64,000 nucleotides of DNA. It comes from Actinomadura physcomitrii. Its GTDB lineage: Bacteria; Actinomycetota; Actinomycetes; Streptosporangiales; Streptosporangiaceae. Within the stretch, counting starts at the first letter, position 1. Each line of letters begins with the position of its first letter. The DNA lies in NCBI RefSeq assembly GCF_008923205.2, contig NZ_WBMS02000006.1:164813-228812 (forward strand), read 5' to 3'. Positions 42,000-50,479 of the stretch are shown piece by piece. Below the pieces are notes generated by a model. That model worked only from the letters and a program-made list of their open reading frames with translations. It was not told where the DNA came from and ran no database searches. A program made the position numbers and the translations under genes.

Positions 42000-42527
42000 A
42001 TGGACGTCCAGCAGCTCATCCGCCTCCACGCCGAGGGCACCCCGCCGAAGTACCTGTTCTTCTGGGGCCACCGGACTCCCGGCCCCGGCTATCTCAGCCA
42101 ATGGTGGCCGTCCCCATTCACCGTCGACGGAGTGACCTATGCCACGGCGGAGCATTACATGATGGCGGAGAAGGCCCGGCTCTTCTCCGACGACGAAACG
42201 GCCGCGGCCGTCGTCGCCGCGCCCCATCCGGGCGCCGCCAAGGACCTCGGCCGCCGCGTCCGCGGCTTCGACGACGACGCCTGGACCGCCCACCGCACGT
42301 CCATCGTCGTCGCCGGGAACCGGGCGAAGTTCGCCCAGAACCCCGAGCTGCGCGACTACCTCGTCGGCACCCGCGCCCGCGTCCTCGCGGAGGCCAGCCC
42401 CCTCGACCGCGTCTGGGGGATCGGCCTCGCCGCCGACGACCCGCGGGCGCTGGACCCCGCCGAGTGGCAGGGGGAGAACCTGCTGGGCTTCGCGCTGATG
42501 ACCGTCCGCGACTCCCTCAGCGGCTGA
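42000..42527 (+). CDS. NADAR family protein (DUF1768, YbiA-like)
   Basis: A 175-residue protein with the family's hallmarks: FFWGHR, LSQWWPSPFTVDGVTYATAEHYMMAEKARLF, AKDLGRRVRGF, AHRTSIVVAGNRAKFAQNPEL and the C-terminal RVWGIGLAADDPRA and GENLLGFALMTVRD. NADAR enzymes hydrolyse N-glycosidic bonds in riboflavin intermediates or ADP-ribosyl groups; some protect against ADP-ribosylating toxins, but no toxin gene is beside this one. The ATG has no ribosome-binding site and is probably leaderless. The 3' end overlaps the DUF1990 gene by 11 bases on the opposite strand. Confidence 0.9.
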   Translation: MDVQQLIRLHAEGTPPKYLFFWGHRTPGPGYLSQWWPSPFTVDGVTYATAEHYMMAEKARLFSDDETAAAVVAAPHPGAAKDLGRRVRGFDDDAWTAHRTSIVVAGNRAKFAQNPELRDYLVGTRARVLAEASPLDRVWGIGLAADDPRALDPAEWQGENLLGFALMTVRDSLSG

Positions 42528-44652
42528 CCGCGGCCTCCCCGGCCCGGACGCGGCGCCGCGCGGCGAGCCCCGCCCGCGTGAGGTCCGACATGCGGCGGCA
42601 CGCCCGCCGCTGGTAGATGAGCTGGGTGGGCCGGCCGAACAGCACGAAGCCGAGCCGCACGAGCGGGTTGCGGATGGCGGCGCGTTGCGAGAAGGCGTGC
42701 AGGTGGAACTCCACCTCCCCGGTGTCGAGCCATTTGTGCACCTCCTGGTCCATCTGGCCGCGTTCCAGGTGCCCTTCCAGCGTGCTGTAGTTCCAGCCCC
42801 ACACGCGCACCCGCCGGCCGTCCCGCTCGACGACCTCGTCGACGACGTCGCCGACCCGGACGCCGAGGTGGAAGCGCAGCCCGAAGAAGCGCGCCTCGAG
42901 CAGCATGTCGGCGCCGGGCTCCGGCTCGCCCGTCCGGTAGGCGCTGCGGATGATCCGCGGGTCGGCGAACTCGTAGTCCCGGACGAGGCGGCGCGCGATC
43001 TCCCAGCCGCCGTCCGGCTCCGGCGGGCCGGGACGCTCCGGCGGGAGGGCCTGGACGTGGTCGTCGATGTGCCAGGCGGCGGGCCCGGCGTTCTCCGGCC
43101 GCTCCCGGGCCTCGAAGTTCACCGGCCGGTCCCGCAACCGCCCGTAGAGCCGCTGGAGCCGGCGGTGCGCGCGCGGGCCCTTGCGCCGGACGGTGCCCCT
43201 CCGCCGGCCGCCGGGCAGCGGCCGGCGCTTGCGGGCGTCGAGGTGCTGGACGGCGTCGTAGGCGCTTCCCCGCACCTGATGGAGAGGACCGGCGGGCCGC
43301 AACCCGGGGATCGGGTTCCGTACCGGATTGAACCGCACCGGGGCGCCGTCGTCGGCGCGCGCGGGCCCGGTGAGGACCAGCTCCCCGAACCGCTCCCAAG
43401 GCCCGAGGCCCGTCGCCACGACCAGGTCCATCGTGATCGGGCCCGCCGCGGCGGCGCGGGCCAGCGCCGCGAAGTCCGCCGGGACGGCGCGCCGGGCGAA
43501 CGCGCCCAGCAGGACGTACCGGTCGCCCGCCTTGTACGGCAGCAGCGAGCCGTAGAAGCCGGGCCCCCAGTGGTTCGCCGGACGGAGCATGTGACGGGCG
43601 GCCCGCCCGTGGCCCGTCGTGGCCAGCAGCAGTTCGGCGGTCGCCGGGTCGCCGTCCTCCACGGGCTGCCGCCAGCGCAACGCCAGCCCGAGGATGTCGG
43701 GGTACGGCGCCGGCAGCCCGACCGACCGCGACAGGCGCGCCAGCCCTTGCAGCTCCGCCGTGTCGTCCAGCAGCGGGACGCCCCAGAAGCGCGAGGTGCC
43801 GGACAGCCGCAGGACGGCGTCGAGGACGACCCCGCGCGGATGCAGCGGCCGGCCTCCGCGCGCTTTCGCCAGCGCGGTGAACGTCCGGGCGAGCGCGGTG
43901 GCCGCCGGGCGGGCCACGTGGCGCCCGTCGACCCGGGAGTCCCCGGCGACCTCGGTGCGCTCGGTGAACACCTCGACGTCCCCCGCCCTGCGGCCCCCGG
44001 CCATCTCCGCCACGCGGCAGCAGAAATGGGTCCACATGTGGAGCTGCATCTCCTTCGCCATGCCGACCCGGTCGTAGAGGACGTCGGCCAGCCGGTCGCC
44101 GCTGCGCGTCCACGACTCGATGGTGAACCAGAGCCCGCCGTCCCCGGCGTCCCGCGCCCGGAACTCGATCTCGCCGGCCTCGACGTGCCCGCTCAGGGTC
44201 GCGAGCCGGAACGACAGCGGCGTGCGCTCCACCACCCGCACCGGGCAGTTCCACGGCCCCGGCATGTGGACGTCGTACTCGTCCCCGAGGTCGAGCCCGG
44301 AGGAGGCCCCGGAGATCTTGTCGAACACCGCGAACTCGACCGGCGACGCGGCGTTGACGTCCGCGCGCAGCCGTTCCATCAGCCCGGCCGCGTCCAGGTC
44401 GGCGCCCTCGACCCGGACCTGGTAGCGGCGCTGGTAGACGGGCCCTACCCCCTGCCGCAGCCCCTGGATGCGGTCGCCGCCGCGGGTCGGGATCCGCGCG
44501 AGGTCGAAGCCCGGCTCCGTCCGGAGCCGCTCCCGCTTCGCGGTGCGGGCCGTCCGGAGCCAGCGCCAGAGCGCGAGCCCCGCCCCCGCCGGCCAGCGCG
44601 CCGTCCGCACACGCTGCCGCCACCGTCGTCGCACGGCGCCCTCCAGGATCAC
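42517..44652 (-). CDS. Two-domain protein with C-terminal DUF1990
   Basis: A 711-residue soluble protein. Residues 490-690 match DUF1990: ADPRIIRSAYRTGEPEPGADMLLEARFFGLRFHLGVRVGDVVDEV, VWGWNYSTLEGHLERGQMDQEVHKWLDTGEVEFHLHAFSQRA. This domain normally forms a stand-alone protein of about 170 residues. The first 230 residues hold a related-looking unit (VGPVYQRRYQVRVEGADLDA, FRLATLSGHVEAGEIEFRARDAGDGGLWFTIESWTRSGDRLADVLYDRVGMAKEMQLHMWTHF), and 230-480 contain a segment with FWGVPLLDDTAELQGLARLSRSVGLP. No enzymatic motif is recognised. It is convergent with NADAR. Confidence 0.75.
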   Translation of the reverse strand: MILEGAVRRRWRQRVRTARWPAGAGLALWRWLRTARTAKRERLRTEPGFDLARIPTRGGDRIQGLRQGVGPVYQRRYQVRVEGADLDAAGLMERLRADVNAASPVEFAVFDKISGASSGLDLGDEYDVHMPGPWNCPVRVVERTPLSFRLATLSGHVEAGEIEFRARDAGDGGLWFTIESWTRSGDRLADVLYDRVGMAKEMQLHMWTHFCCRVAEMAGGRRAGDVEVFTERTEVAGDSRVDGRHVARPAATALARTFTALAKARGGRPLHPRGVVLDAVLRLSGTSRFWGVPLLDDTAELQGLARLSRSVGLPAPYPDILGLALRWRQPVEDGDPATAELLLATTGHGRAARHMLRPANHWGPGFYGSLLPYKAGDRYVLLGAFARRAVPADFAALARAAAAGPITMDLVVATGLGPWERFGELVLTGPARADDGAPVRFNPVRNPIPGLRPAGPLHQVRGSAYDAVQHLDARKRRPLPGGRRRGTVRRKGPRAHRRLQRLYGRLRDRPVNFEARERPENAGPAAWHIDDHVQALPPERPGPPEPDGGWEIARRLVRDYEFADPRIIRSAYRTGEPEPGADMLLEARFFGLRFHLGVRVGDVVDEVVERDGRRVRVWGWNYSTLEGHLERGQMDQEVHKWLDTGEVEFHLHAFSQRAAIRNPLVRLGFVLFGRPTQLIYQRRACRRMSDLTRAGLAARRRVRAGEAAVSR

Positions 44653-44742
44653 CAGCGCCTTCGCGCCGCCTTGCGTCTCCGCGAGTCACGCCCTACCCGA
44701 GCCACCCCCGCCAAACCGGCCCCCGCCCGACCGGCCCCCGCC

Positions 44743-45192
44743 TCACAGGCCGAGCAGCTCGGCGAGGGTGCCGCCGAGGACCCGGTCGCGGGTCTCACCG
44801 GGGGAGGTGACGCGCTCGACGGTCATGCGCGCGAGCACGGGGTCGCCGTAGGGCGCGTCCGAGCCGAACAGGGTGCGGCCGGGGATCTCCGCGATCGCCA
44901 CCCGGACCGCGAAGACGATCGGCGCCGTGGACAGCTCCAGGTACATGTTCGGCGTGTCCCGGACGAGCTCGACCGCGCGCATCCAGTGCGCCCCGCCGAG
45001 CTGGCTCACGACCAAAGGGACGCGCGGGTACCGGCGGGCGAGCCCCCCGAGCGTCTCCAGATCCTCCGCCGTCGTAGGCGCCGACCCGTGCACGACGACG
45101 GGCAGGCCGCCGTGGTCGCGGGCGGCCCGCAGCACCGGTTCGACGAGCCCGGCGCGTCCCGGCGCCGGCGTCAGCTCACCGATGCCGTTCAA
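44743..45192 (-). pseudogene. Truncated amidohydrolase (amidohydrolase_2 family), N-terminus lost
   Basis: The frame gives about 149 residues matching the C-terminal half of a TIM-barrel amidohydrolase: GIGELTPAPGRAGLVEPVLRAARDHGGLPVVVHG, YPRVPLVVSQLGGAHW, NMYLELSTA and GRTLFGSDAPYGDP with the catalytic aspartate. The first half, including the HxH metal site, is missing, and the only start is a TTG at 45192. Homologues are about 240-300 residues. The break at about 45190 coincides with a strong ribosome-binding site and a MerR fragment on the opposite strand, so this looks like a recombination scar. Confidence 0.75.
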
Positions 45193-45208
45193 CTAAAGGA
45201 GGAGCGCA

Positions 45209-45271
45209 GTGCTGATCGGGGAGCTGTCCCGGCGCACCGGGGTCAGCGAGCGGCTGATCAGGAGATGCTGA
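45209..45271 (+). pseudogene. MerR-family regulator remnant (first 20 codons)
   Basis: After AAAGGAGGAGCGCA a GTG opens the frame VLIGELSRRTGVSERLIRRC, the first helix-turn-helix of a MerR regulator, and then stops at 45269-45271. The rest of the gene is gone. The stop overlaps the ATG of the next gene (ATGCTGA), so the remnant could now work as a coupled leader peptide for it. Confidence 0.65.
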
Positions 45272-45543
45272 CCAAGGCGCGCAAGCGCGTGCCCGCGCTG
45301 CGGTTCGGCGCGCTCGCCGGGACGCTCGGCGTCCTCGCGACCGCGGCGACGTACCGGATGAACGTGCTGCTGCTGGAGAAGAAGCTGCCGCCGGAGCTGG
45401 CGTCGTTCGTCGCGGCGCTGGCCTACGGGGGCGGCGCGGGCGCGGCGGCGGTGGCGGCGTCCCGCAAGTGGAAGGGGCTGCCCGCGCCGCTGCCGACCGA
45501 GACGGCCCGGCAGGTCGCGGGGATCATCACCGACACCGGCTGA
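45265..45543 (+). CDS. Small membrane protein, 92 residues, unknown
   Basis: MLTKARKRVPALRF leads into a hydrophobic segment (GALAGTLGVLATAATYRMNVLLL) and a second one (ASFVAALAYGGGAGAAAVAA), ending in LPTETARQVAGIITDTG, so two helices with both ends in the cytosol are likely. No family is recognised. The ATG is covered by the end of the MerR remnant, whose strong ribosome-binding site may drive its translation. It is convergent with the LmeA-like gene (6-base gap). Confidence 0.6.
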   Translation: MLTKARKRVPALRFGALAGTLGVLATAATYRMNVLLLEKKLPPELASFVAALAYGGGAGAAAVAASRKWKGLPAPLPTETARQVAGIITDTG

Positions 45544-45549
45544 CGGCGG

Positions 45550-46266
45550 TCAGGAGTCGCTGAACTTCACGTTGCGGCCGACGACGTGGAGGCCGACGCC
45601 GTTCGAGGAGACGGTGACGCTCTGGAACGACAGGCCCATCGGCAGGCCGCTCACCGGGACGGTGAAGTCGAGGTCGTCGCCGATCTCCGAGCGCGAGAAC
45701 CCCTCGATCGACTGCGTCTTCACCACGATGCTGTTGCCCTGCTTGGTGACGGTCGCGGTCGCGGTGGCCTCCGTGATGCCGAGGTCCATCTTGGCCTTGA
45801 CGAGGTTCTTCCCCGCCGCCGTGAGCACGAGGTCCGGGTCGTCGCTCGCGCGCGCCAGGTCCTTGAAGCTGACGAACGCGGTGCCGTCGACGCTGCCGAG
45901 CGTGCCGCTGCCGAACCCCGAATCGACCCGGACGTCCCGTGCGCGCACTTTGAGGTTCGTGATGTGCAAGGGGCCCTCGGTGATTCCGTTGGCCTCGAGC
46001 CGCACATCGCCGAAGTGACGGGACGCGACCTGGGTGAGGAACGGGATTCCCTTGATCGTCACTTTCGGCGTCGCCGGGAATCCCTCCTTTTTGATCTGCG
46101 CGGCCATCTCGTGCTGCGCGAACACCACGCCGCCGCGGTCGGCCGCCACGAGGAGCAGCGCGATCAGCAGGACGGCGCAGATCAGGACGGTCAGCCACCG
46201 TGGCCGCCCGCGCCGCGGAAGGCGTTCGACACGGGTGACGGCAGCCGCGCCCGGCGGTTTCGCCAT
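45550..46266 (-). CDS. LmeA family (DUF2993) phospholipid-binding exported protein
   Basis: A 238-residue protein anchored or secreted through one helix (WLTVLICAVLLIALLLVAADRGG). The following DUF2993 domain (about 45-238) shows FAQHEMAAQIKKEGFPATPKVTIKGIPFLTQVASRHFGDVRLEANGI, then IEGFSRSEIGDDLDFTVPVSGLPMGLSFQSVTVSSNGVGLHVVGRNV. Mycobacterial LmeA binds phospholipids in the cell envelope and is needed for lipomannan elongation; the same role here is an inference. ATG 46266 is used; a GTG three codons upstream is possible. It is divergent from the FHA-ABC gene. Confidence 0.85.
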   Translation of the reverse strand: MAKPPGAAAVTRVERLPRRGRPRWLTVLICAVLLIALLLVAADRGGVVFAQHEMAAQIKKEGFPATPKVTIKGIPFLTQVASRHFGDVRLEANGITEGPLHITNLKVRARDVRVDSGFGSGTLGSVDGTAFVSFKDLARASDDPDLVLTAAGKNLVKAKMDLGITEATATATVTKQGNSIVVKTQSIEGFSRSEIGDDLDFTVPVSGLPMGLSFQSVTVSSNGVGLHVVGRNVKFSDS

Positions 46267-46367
46267 GGCGCTCACTCAATTCCGTCGCCGGGATCCTGTC
46301 AATGGGACCGGTGTCCCGCCGATACCGGGCACGGAGAATGGGCCGCGACATTTGCGGGAAGAGGACT

Positions 46368-46373
46368 TACACT
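46368..46373 (+). promoter_or_regulatory. -10 box of a leaderless promoter for the FHA-ABC gene
   Basis: TACACT ends 6 bases before the ATG at 46380 and no ribosome-binding site intervenes. Confidence 0.5.
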
Positions 46374-46379
46374 CCCCGC

Positions 46380-48884
46380 ATGACGGCCGGTCCTTCCGCC
46401 GAATCGCTCGCCGCGCCCGTTCTCGTCGTCCGCACGCGGGACCGGGTGCACCGGCTGCGCCCCGGGGGTTCCTACCGCATCGGCCGCGACCCCGCGTCCG
46501 ACATCGCGCTGTCGGATCCGCGCGTCTCGTGGTGGCACGCGGTGCTGCGGACGGGCCCGGACGGCTGGCTGATCGAGGACGTCGGCAGCAGCAACGGCAC
46601 GTTCTGCCAGGGCGGACGCATCGAGCGGATGGAGATCGGCGGGCACCGCACGTTCCTGCTCGGGCACTCCAGCGAGGGCGAGAGCCTCGCCTGCTTCCCC
46701 GAGAGCCCGCCGCCGAGCCGCCGCCAGGTGTACCCGCCGCCCGCCGGGCGCGGGGCGCCGCCCGCCCAGCCGCCCGCGCAGTCGCCGGCCCCGCCCGGCC
46801 GCCCGTCGGGCACCCCGCCGCCGCCGTCGGGCACGGCGCCCCCAGTCCCGCAGCGGCCGCCGCTGCCCCGCACGGTCCCGCCGCCGCGGCCGGAACCGGC
46901 CGCGGCGTTCCGGCCGAGCGTCGACCGGAACCCGAGCCAGATCATCCGGGTCGCGCCGAAGACGCTGCGGATCGGCCGCGCCGCCGACAACGACATCGTC
47001 GTGCCGGACCTGGTGGTGTCCCGGCACCACGCCGAGCTGCGCAGCCTCGGTCCGGGACGGCAGCGGATCGTCGACCTCGGCAGCCACAACGGCACCTACG
47101 TCAACGGCGCCCGGGTCGAGTCGGCGGAGTTCACCGAGCGCGACCTGCTCGGCATCGGGCACGCGACGTTCCAGCTGGTCGGCGAGGAGCTGCGGGAGTA
47201 CGTCGACACCGGCGACGTGTCGCTGTCGGTGGAGGACCTGATCGTCCGGACGCCCGAGGGCAAGGTGATCCTCGACGGGGTCGGGTTCCCGATCCCGGAG
47301 CGGTCGCTGGTCGGGGTGATCGGGCCGTCCGGCGCGGGCAAGTCGACGCTGCTCGGCGCGGTCACCGGCACGCGCCCCGCGACGGAGGGCACCGTCCGCT
47401 ACGACGGCCGCGACCTGTACGCCGACTACGACGAGCTGCGGCACCGCATCGGGCTCGTCCCGCAGGAGGACATCCTGCACACCCAGCTCGACACCCGGCA
47501 GGCGCTGCTGTTCGCCGCCGAGCTGCGGTTCCCCGGCGACACCCGCAAGCGGGAGCGCGAGCAGCGGGTGGACGAGGTGATCGGCGAGCTCGGCCTGACC
47601 GCGCACGCCTCGACCCGCATCGACCGGCTGTCGGGCGGGCAGCGAAAGCGGGTCAGCGTCGCGCTGGAGCTGCTGACCAAGCCGTCGCTGCTGTTCCTGG
47701 ACGAGCCGACCTCCGGCCTCGACCCGGGCCTGGACAAGACGGTCATGGAGATGCTGGCGGAGCTGGCGCACGACGGCCGGACGGTCATCGTCGTCACGCA
47801 CAGCGTCGCGAACCTGGACGCCTGCGACCGGCTGCTCGTGCTGGTCCCGGGCGGGCGCCTCGCCTACTACGGGCCGCCCGCCGAGGGGCTGGAGCACTTC
47901 GGGAAGAAGTCGTGGGCGGAGGTGTTCCAGGCGTTCGACCGGGAGCCGGACCGGGACTGGGCCACCGAGTTCCGCGCCTCGCCGCGGCACGCCCGCTACG
48001 TGGAGAGCGGCCGGCAGGGCGGCGCCGTGCAGGCCGACACGGCGGTGCCCGCGCCGCCGCCCCGGCGGCAGTCCCGGCTGGCGCAGCTCAGCACGCTGTG
48101 CCGGCGCTACCTCGCGGTGATCGCCTCCGACCGCAGCTACCTGGTGCTGCTCGGGGTGATGCCGCTGATCCTCGGCGGGCTGAGCGCGGCGATCCCGGCG
48201 CCGAAGGGGCTGACGGGGCCCTCGCCCAACACCGACGCCGCGTCCAAGCTGATGGTGCTGGCGTTCGCGGCGTGCTTCGCGGGCACCGGCAACGCCGTCC
48301 GCGAGCTGGTCAAGGAGCGGACGATCTACAGCCGGGAGCGGGCGGCGGGCCTGTCGGCGGGCGTGTACCTGATGTCGAAGCTGCTGGTCCTCGGGGTGAT
48401 CACGGCTCTGCAGGCGGTCGTGCTGGTGCTGATCGGGACGATCGGGGTGAAGCTGCCGCCGTCCGGGACGTTCACGGCGGTGCTGCCGGAGCTGATGCTG
48501 GCGATGGCGCTGCTCGGCGTGGTGTCGATGACGCTGGGGCTGCTGGTGTCGTCGTCGGTGAACAGCTCGGAGAAGACGCTGCCGCTGCTGATCGTGCTGT
48601 CGATGGGCCAGCTCGTGCTGTCCGGGGGGCTGGTGCGGCTGGCGGGCAAGCCAGGGCTGGAGCAGCTGGCGTGGCTGTCGCCGTCGCGCTGGGGGTTCGG
48701 CGCCGCCGCCGCGACCATCGACCTCGACACGATCATGCCGCATCCGGGTGGCGCCGATCCGGCGTGGAAGCACGCCGTCGCCGCCTGGGGGGTGGACCTC
48801 GGCATCGCGGCGGGCCTCGGCGTCCTGTTCTCCCTGCTGGCCTGGTACCGGCTGTACCGGCTGCGCCCCCGGCGCCGCCGCTGA
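46380..48884 (+). CDS. FHA-FHA-ABC transporter, ABCG type (Rv1747-like)
   Basis: An 834-residue half-transporter. FHA domain 1 at about 15-95 (SYRIGRDPASDIALSDPRVSWWHAVL, SSNGTF), a proline-rich linker, FHA domain 2 at about 185-275 (LRIGRAADNDIVVPDLVVSRHHAELR, SHNGTYVNG), an ATPase at about 285-520 (Walker A GPSGAGKST, LSGGQRKR, LLFLDEPTSGLD, VTHSV) and six helices at about 570-834. M. tuberculosis Rv1747 has the same order, is phosphorylated by kinase PknF and is recruited through its FHA domains; phosphothreonine control is likely here too. The exported lipid or glycolipid is unknown. Divergent from the LmeA-like gene. Confidence 0.93.
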   Translation: MTAGPSAESLAAPVLVVRTRDRVHRLRPGGSYRIGRDPASDIALSDPRVSWWHAVLRTGPDGWLIEDVGSSNGTFCQGGRIERMEIGGHRTFLLGHSSEGESLACFPESPPPSRRQVYPPPAGRGAPPAQPPAQSPAPPGRPSGTPPPPSGTAPPVPQRPPLPRTVPPPRPEPAAAFRPSVDRNPSQIIRVAPKTLRIGRAADNDIVVPDLVVSRHHAELRSLGPGRQRIVDLGSHNGTYVNGARVESAEFTERDLLGIGHATFQLVGEELREYVDTGDVSLSVEDLIVRTPEGKVILDGVGFPIPERSLVGVIGPSGAGKSTLLGAVTGTRPATEGTVRYDGRDLYADYDELRHRIGLVPQEDILHTQLDTRQALLFAAELRFPGDTRKREREQRVDEVIGELGLTAHASTRIDRLSGGQRKRVSVALELLTKPSLLFLDEPTSGLDPGLDKTVMEMLAELAHDGRTVIVVTHSVANLDACDRLLVLVPGGRLAYYGPPAEGLEHFGKKSWAEVFQAFDREPDRDWATEFRASPRHARYVESGRQGGAVQADTAVPAPPPRRQSRLAQLSTLCRRYLAVIASDRSYLVLLGVMPLILGGLSAAIPAPKGLTGPSPNTDAASKLMVLAFAACFAGTGNAVRELVKERTIYSRERAAGLSAGVYLMSKLLVLGVITALQAVVLVLIGTIGVKLPPSGTFTAVLPELMLAMALLGVVSMTLGLLVSSSVNSSEKTLPLLIVLSMGQLVLSGGLVRLAGKPGLEQLAWLSPSRWGFGAAAATIDLDTIMPHPGGADPAWKHAVAAWGVDLGIAAGLGVLFSLLAWYRLYRLRPRRRR

Positions 48885-48956
48885 GACGCCGGCGGGCCCC
48901 GCCGGACGCCCTGACCGCCGAGACTGCCCGCGTGGATCCGGGGTAGGCAACCGGGC

Positions 48957-49508
48957 ATGGACAGCGAAGCCACCCCGGTACACGCCGAGATCGCGCTGGT
49001 CGTGAACGGGACCGAGCACCGGCTGCGCGTCGACACGCGCGCGTCGCTGCTGGACACCCTGCGCGAGGACCTCGGGCTGACCGGCTCGAAGAAGGGCTGC
49101 GACCACGGGCAGTGCGGGGCGTGCACCGTCCTGCTCGACGGCCGCCGGGCGAACGCGTGCCTGGCCCTGGCCGTCGCGCACGACGGCGCGGAGGTCGTCA
49201 CCGTCGAGGGGCTGGCGCGGGACGGCCGGCTCAGCCCGCTCCAGGAGGCGTTCATCGAGCACGACGGGTTCCAGTGCGGCTACTGCACGCCCGGGCAGCT
49301 CTGCTCGGCGACGGCCGTCCTCGACGAGGCGGACCGGGGCTGGCCCAGCGCGGTGACCGAGGACCTCACCGCCGACCCCGTGCTGGACGACGACGAGATA
49401 CGCGAGCGCATGAGCGGCAACCTGTGCCGGTGCGGCGCGTACACGGGCATCGTCAAGGCGGTCCGGGAGGCGGCGCGCGAGACGGAGACGGACGGGGCCA
49501 GGGCATGA
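48957..49508 (+). CDS. Molybdenum hydroxylase, 2Fe-2S subunit (YagT/PaoA-like)
   Basis: A 183-residue iron-sulfur subunit of the xanthine dehydrogenase family. The plant-type cluster ligands are in GCDHGQCGACTVLLDG plus the C in NACLAL, and the second cluster ligands in FQCGYCTPGQLC and GNLCRCGAYTGI. It passes electrons from the molybdenum centre to FAD. It lacks the twin-arginine signal of E. coli PaoA, so the complex should be cytosolic. Its stop overlaps the next start by 4 bases. Confidence 0.93.
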   Translation: MDSEATPVHAEIALVVNGTEHRLRVDTRASLLDTLREDLGLTGSKKGCDHGQCGACTVLLDGRRANACLALAVAHDGAEVVTVEGLARDGRLSPLQEAFIEHDGFQCGYCTPGQLCSATAVLDEADRGWPSAVTEDLTADPVLDDDEIRERMSGNLCRCGAYTGIVKAVREAARETETDGARA

Positions 49509-50479
49509 GGCCCTTCGTGTACGAGCGCGCCACCAGCGCCGACGAAGCCCTGCGCCTGCACGAGGACGGCGCCCGCTACCTGGGCGGCGGCACCAACCTC
49601 GTCGACCTGATGAGGCTCGGCGTGGAGGAGCCGGCGCGGCTCGTCGACGTGTCCCGCCTCCCGAACGGCGAGATCGAGCTGCGGCCCGACGGGAGCCTGC
49701 TCATCGGCGCCGCCGTCACCAACAGCGACCTCGCCGCGGACCGGACGGTCCGCGAGAGCCACCCGATGCTGGCGCAGGCCGTCCTGGCGGGGGCGTCCGG
49801 GCAGATCCGCAACCTCGCGACGGTCGGCGGCAACCTGCTGCAGCGCACGCGCTGCTCCTACTTCCAGGACGCCGACAAACCGTGCAACAAGCGCGTCCCG
49901 GGCACCGGCTGCCCGGCCCGGGAGGGCGAGCACCACAACCTCGCGATCCTCGGCCACTCCGAGGCGTGCGTCGCGACCCACCCGTCCGACATGGCGGTGG
50001 CCCTCGCCGCGCTCGACGCCACCGTGCACGTCCGGGGCCGCGGCGGCGAGCGGACGGTCCCGCTCCGCGACCTGCACCGGCTGCCCGGCGACGACCCGCG
50101 GCGCGACACCGTCCTGGACAGCGGCGACCTCATCACGGCCGTGGAGGTGCCGCCGCTGGACATCCCGTCCCGGTACCGCAAGGTCCGCGAGCGCGCGTCG
50201 TTCGCGTTCGCGCTGGTGTCGATCGCGGCGGCGCTCGACGTGGAGGGCGGCACCGTCCGCGACGTGCGGATCGCGCTCGGCGGCGTCGCGCACAGGCCGT
50301 GGCGGGCGCTGCGCGCCGAGGAGGCGCTGCGCGGCGCCCCGGCGATCGGTGAGGAGTTCCAGCGCGCCGCCGAGGCCGAGCTGGCCGCCGCCGAGCCGCT
50401 GCGCGACAACGCCTACAAGGTGCCGCTCGCGCGCAACCTGATCGTCCGGACGCTGACCGAGCTGGGAGAGCGATCATGA
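49505..50479 (+). CDS. Molybdenum hydroxylase, FAD subunit (YagS/PaoB-like)
   Basis: A 324-residue FAD-binding subunit. RYLGGGTNLVDLMRLG and QIRNLATVGGNLLQRTRCSYF bind FAD; TRCSYFQDADKPCNKRVPGTGCPA supplies cysteines for the extra 4Fe-4S cluster typical of the YagS group. ATGA overlaps with both neighbours (49505-49508 and 50476-50479) indicate strict co-translation. Confidence 0.93.
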   Translation: MRPFVYERATSADEALRLHEDGARYLGGGTNLVDLMRLGVEEPARLVDVSRLPNGEIELRPDGSLLIGAAVTNSDLAADRTVRESHPMLAQAVLAGASGQIRNLATVGGNLLQRTRCSYFQDADKPCNKRVPGTGCPAREGEHHNLAILGHSEACVATHPSDMAVALAALDATVHVRGRGGERTVPLRDLHRLPGDDPRRDTVLDSGDLITAVEVPPLDIPSRYRKVRERASFAFALVSIAAALDVEGGTVRDVRIALGGVAHRPWRALRAEEALRGAPAIGEEFQRAAEAELAAAEPLRDNAYKVPLARNLIVRTLTELGERS

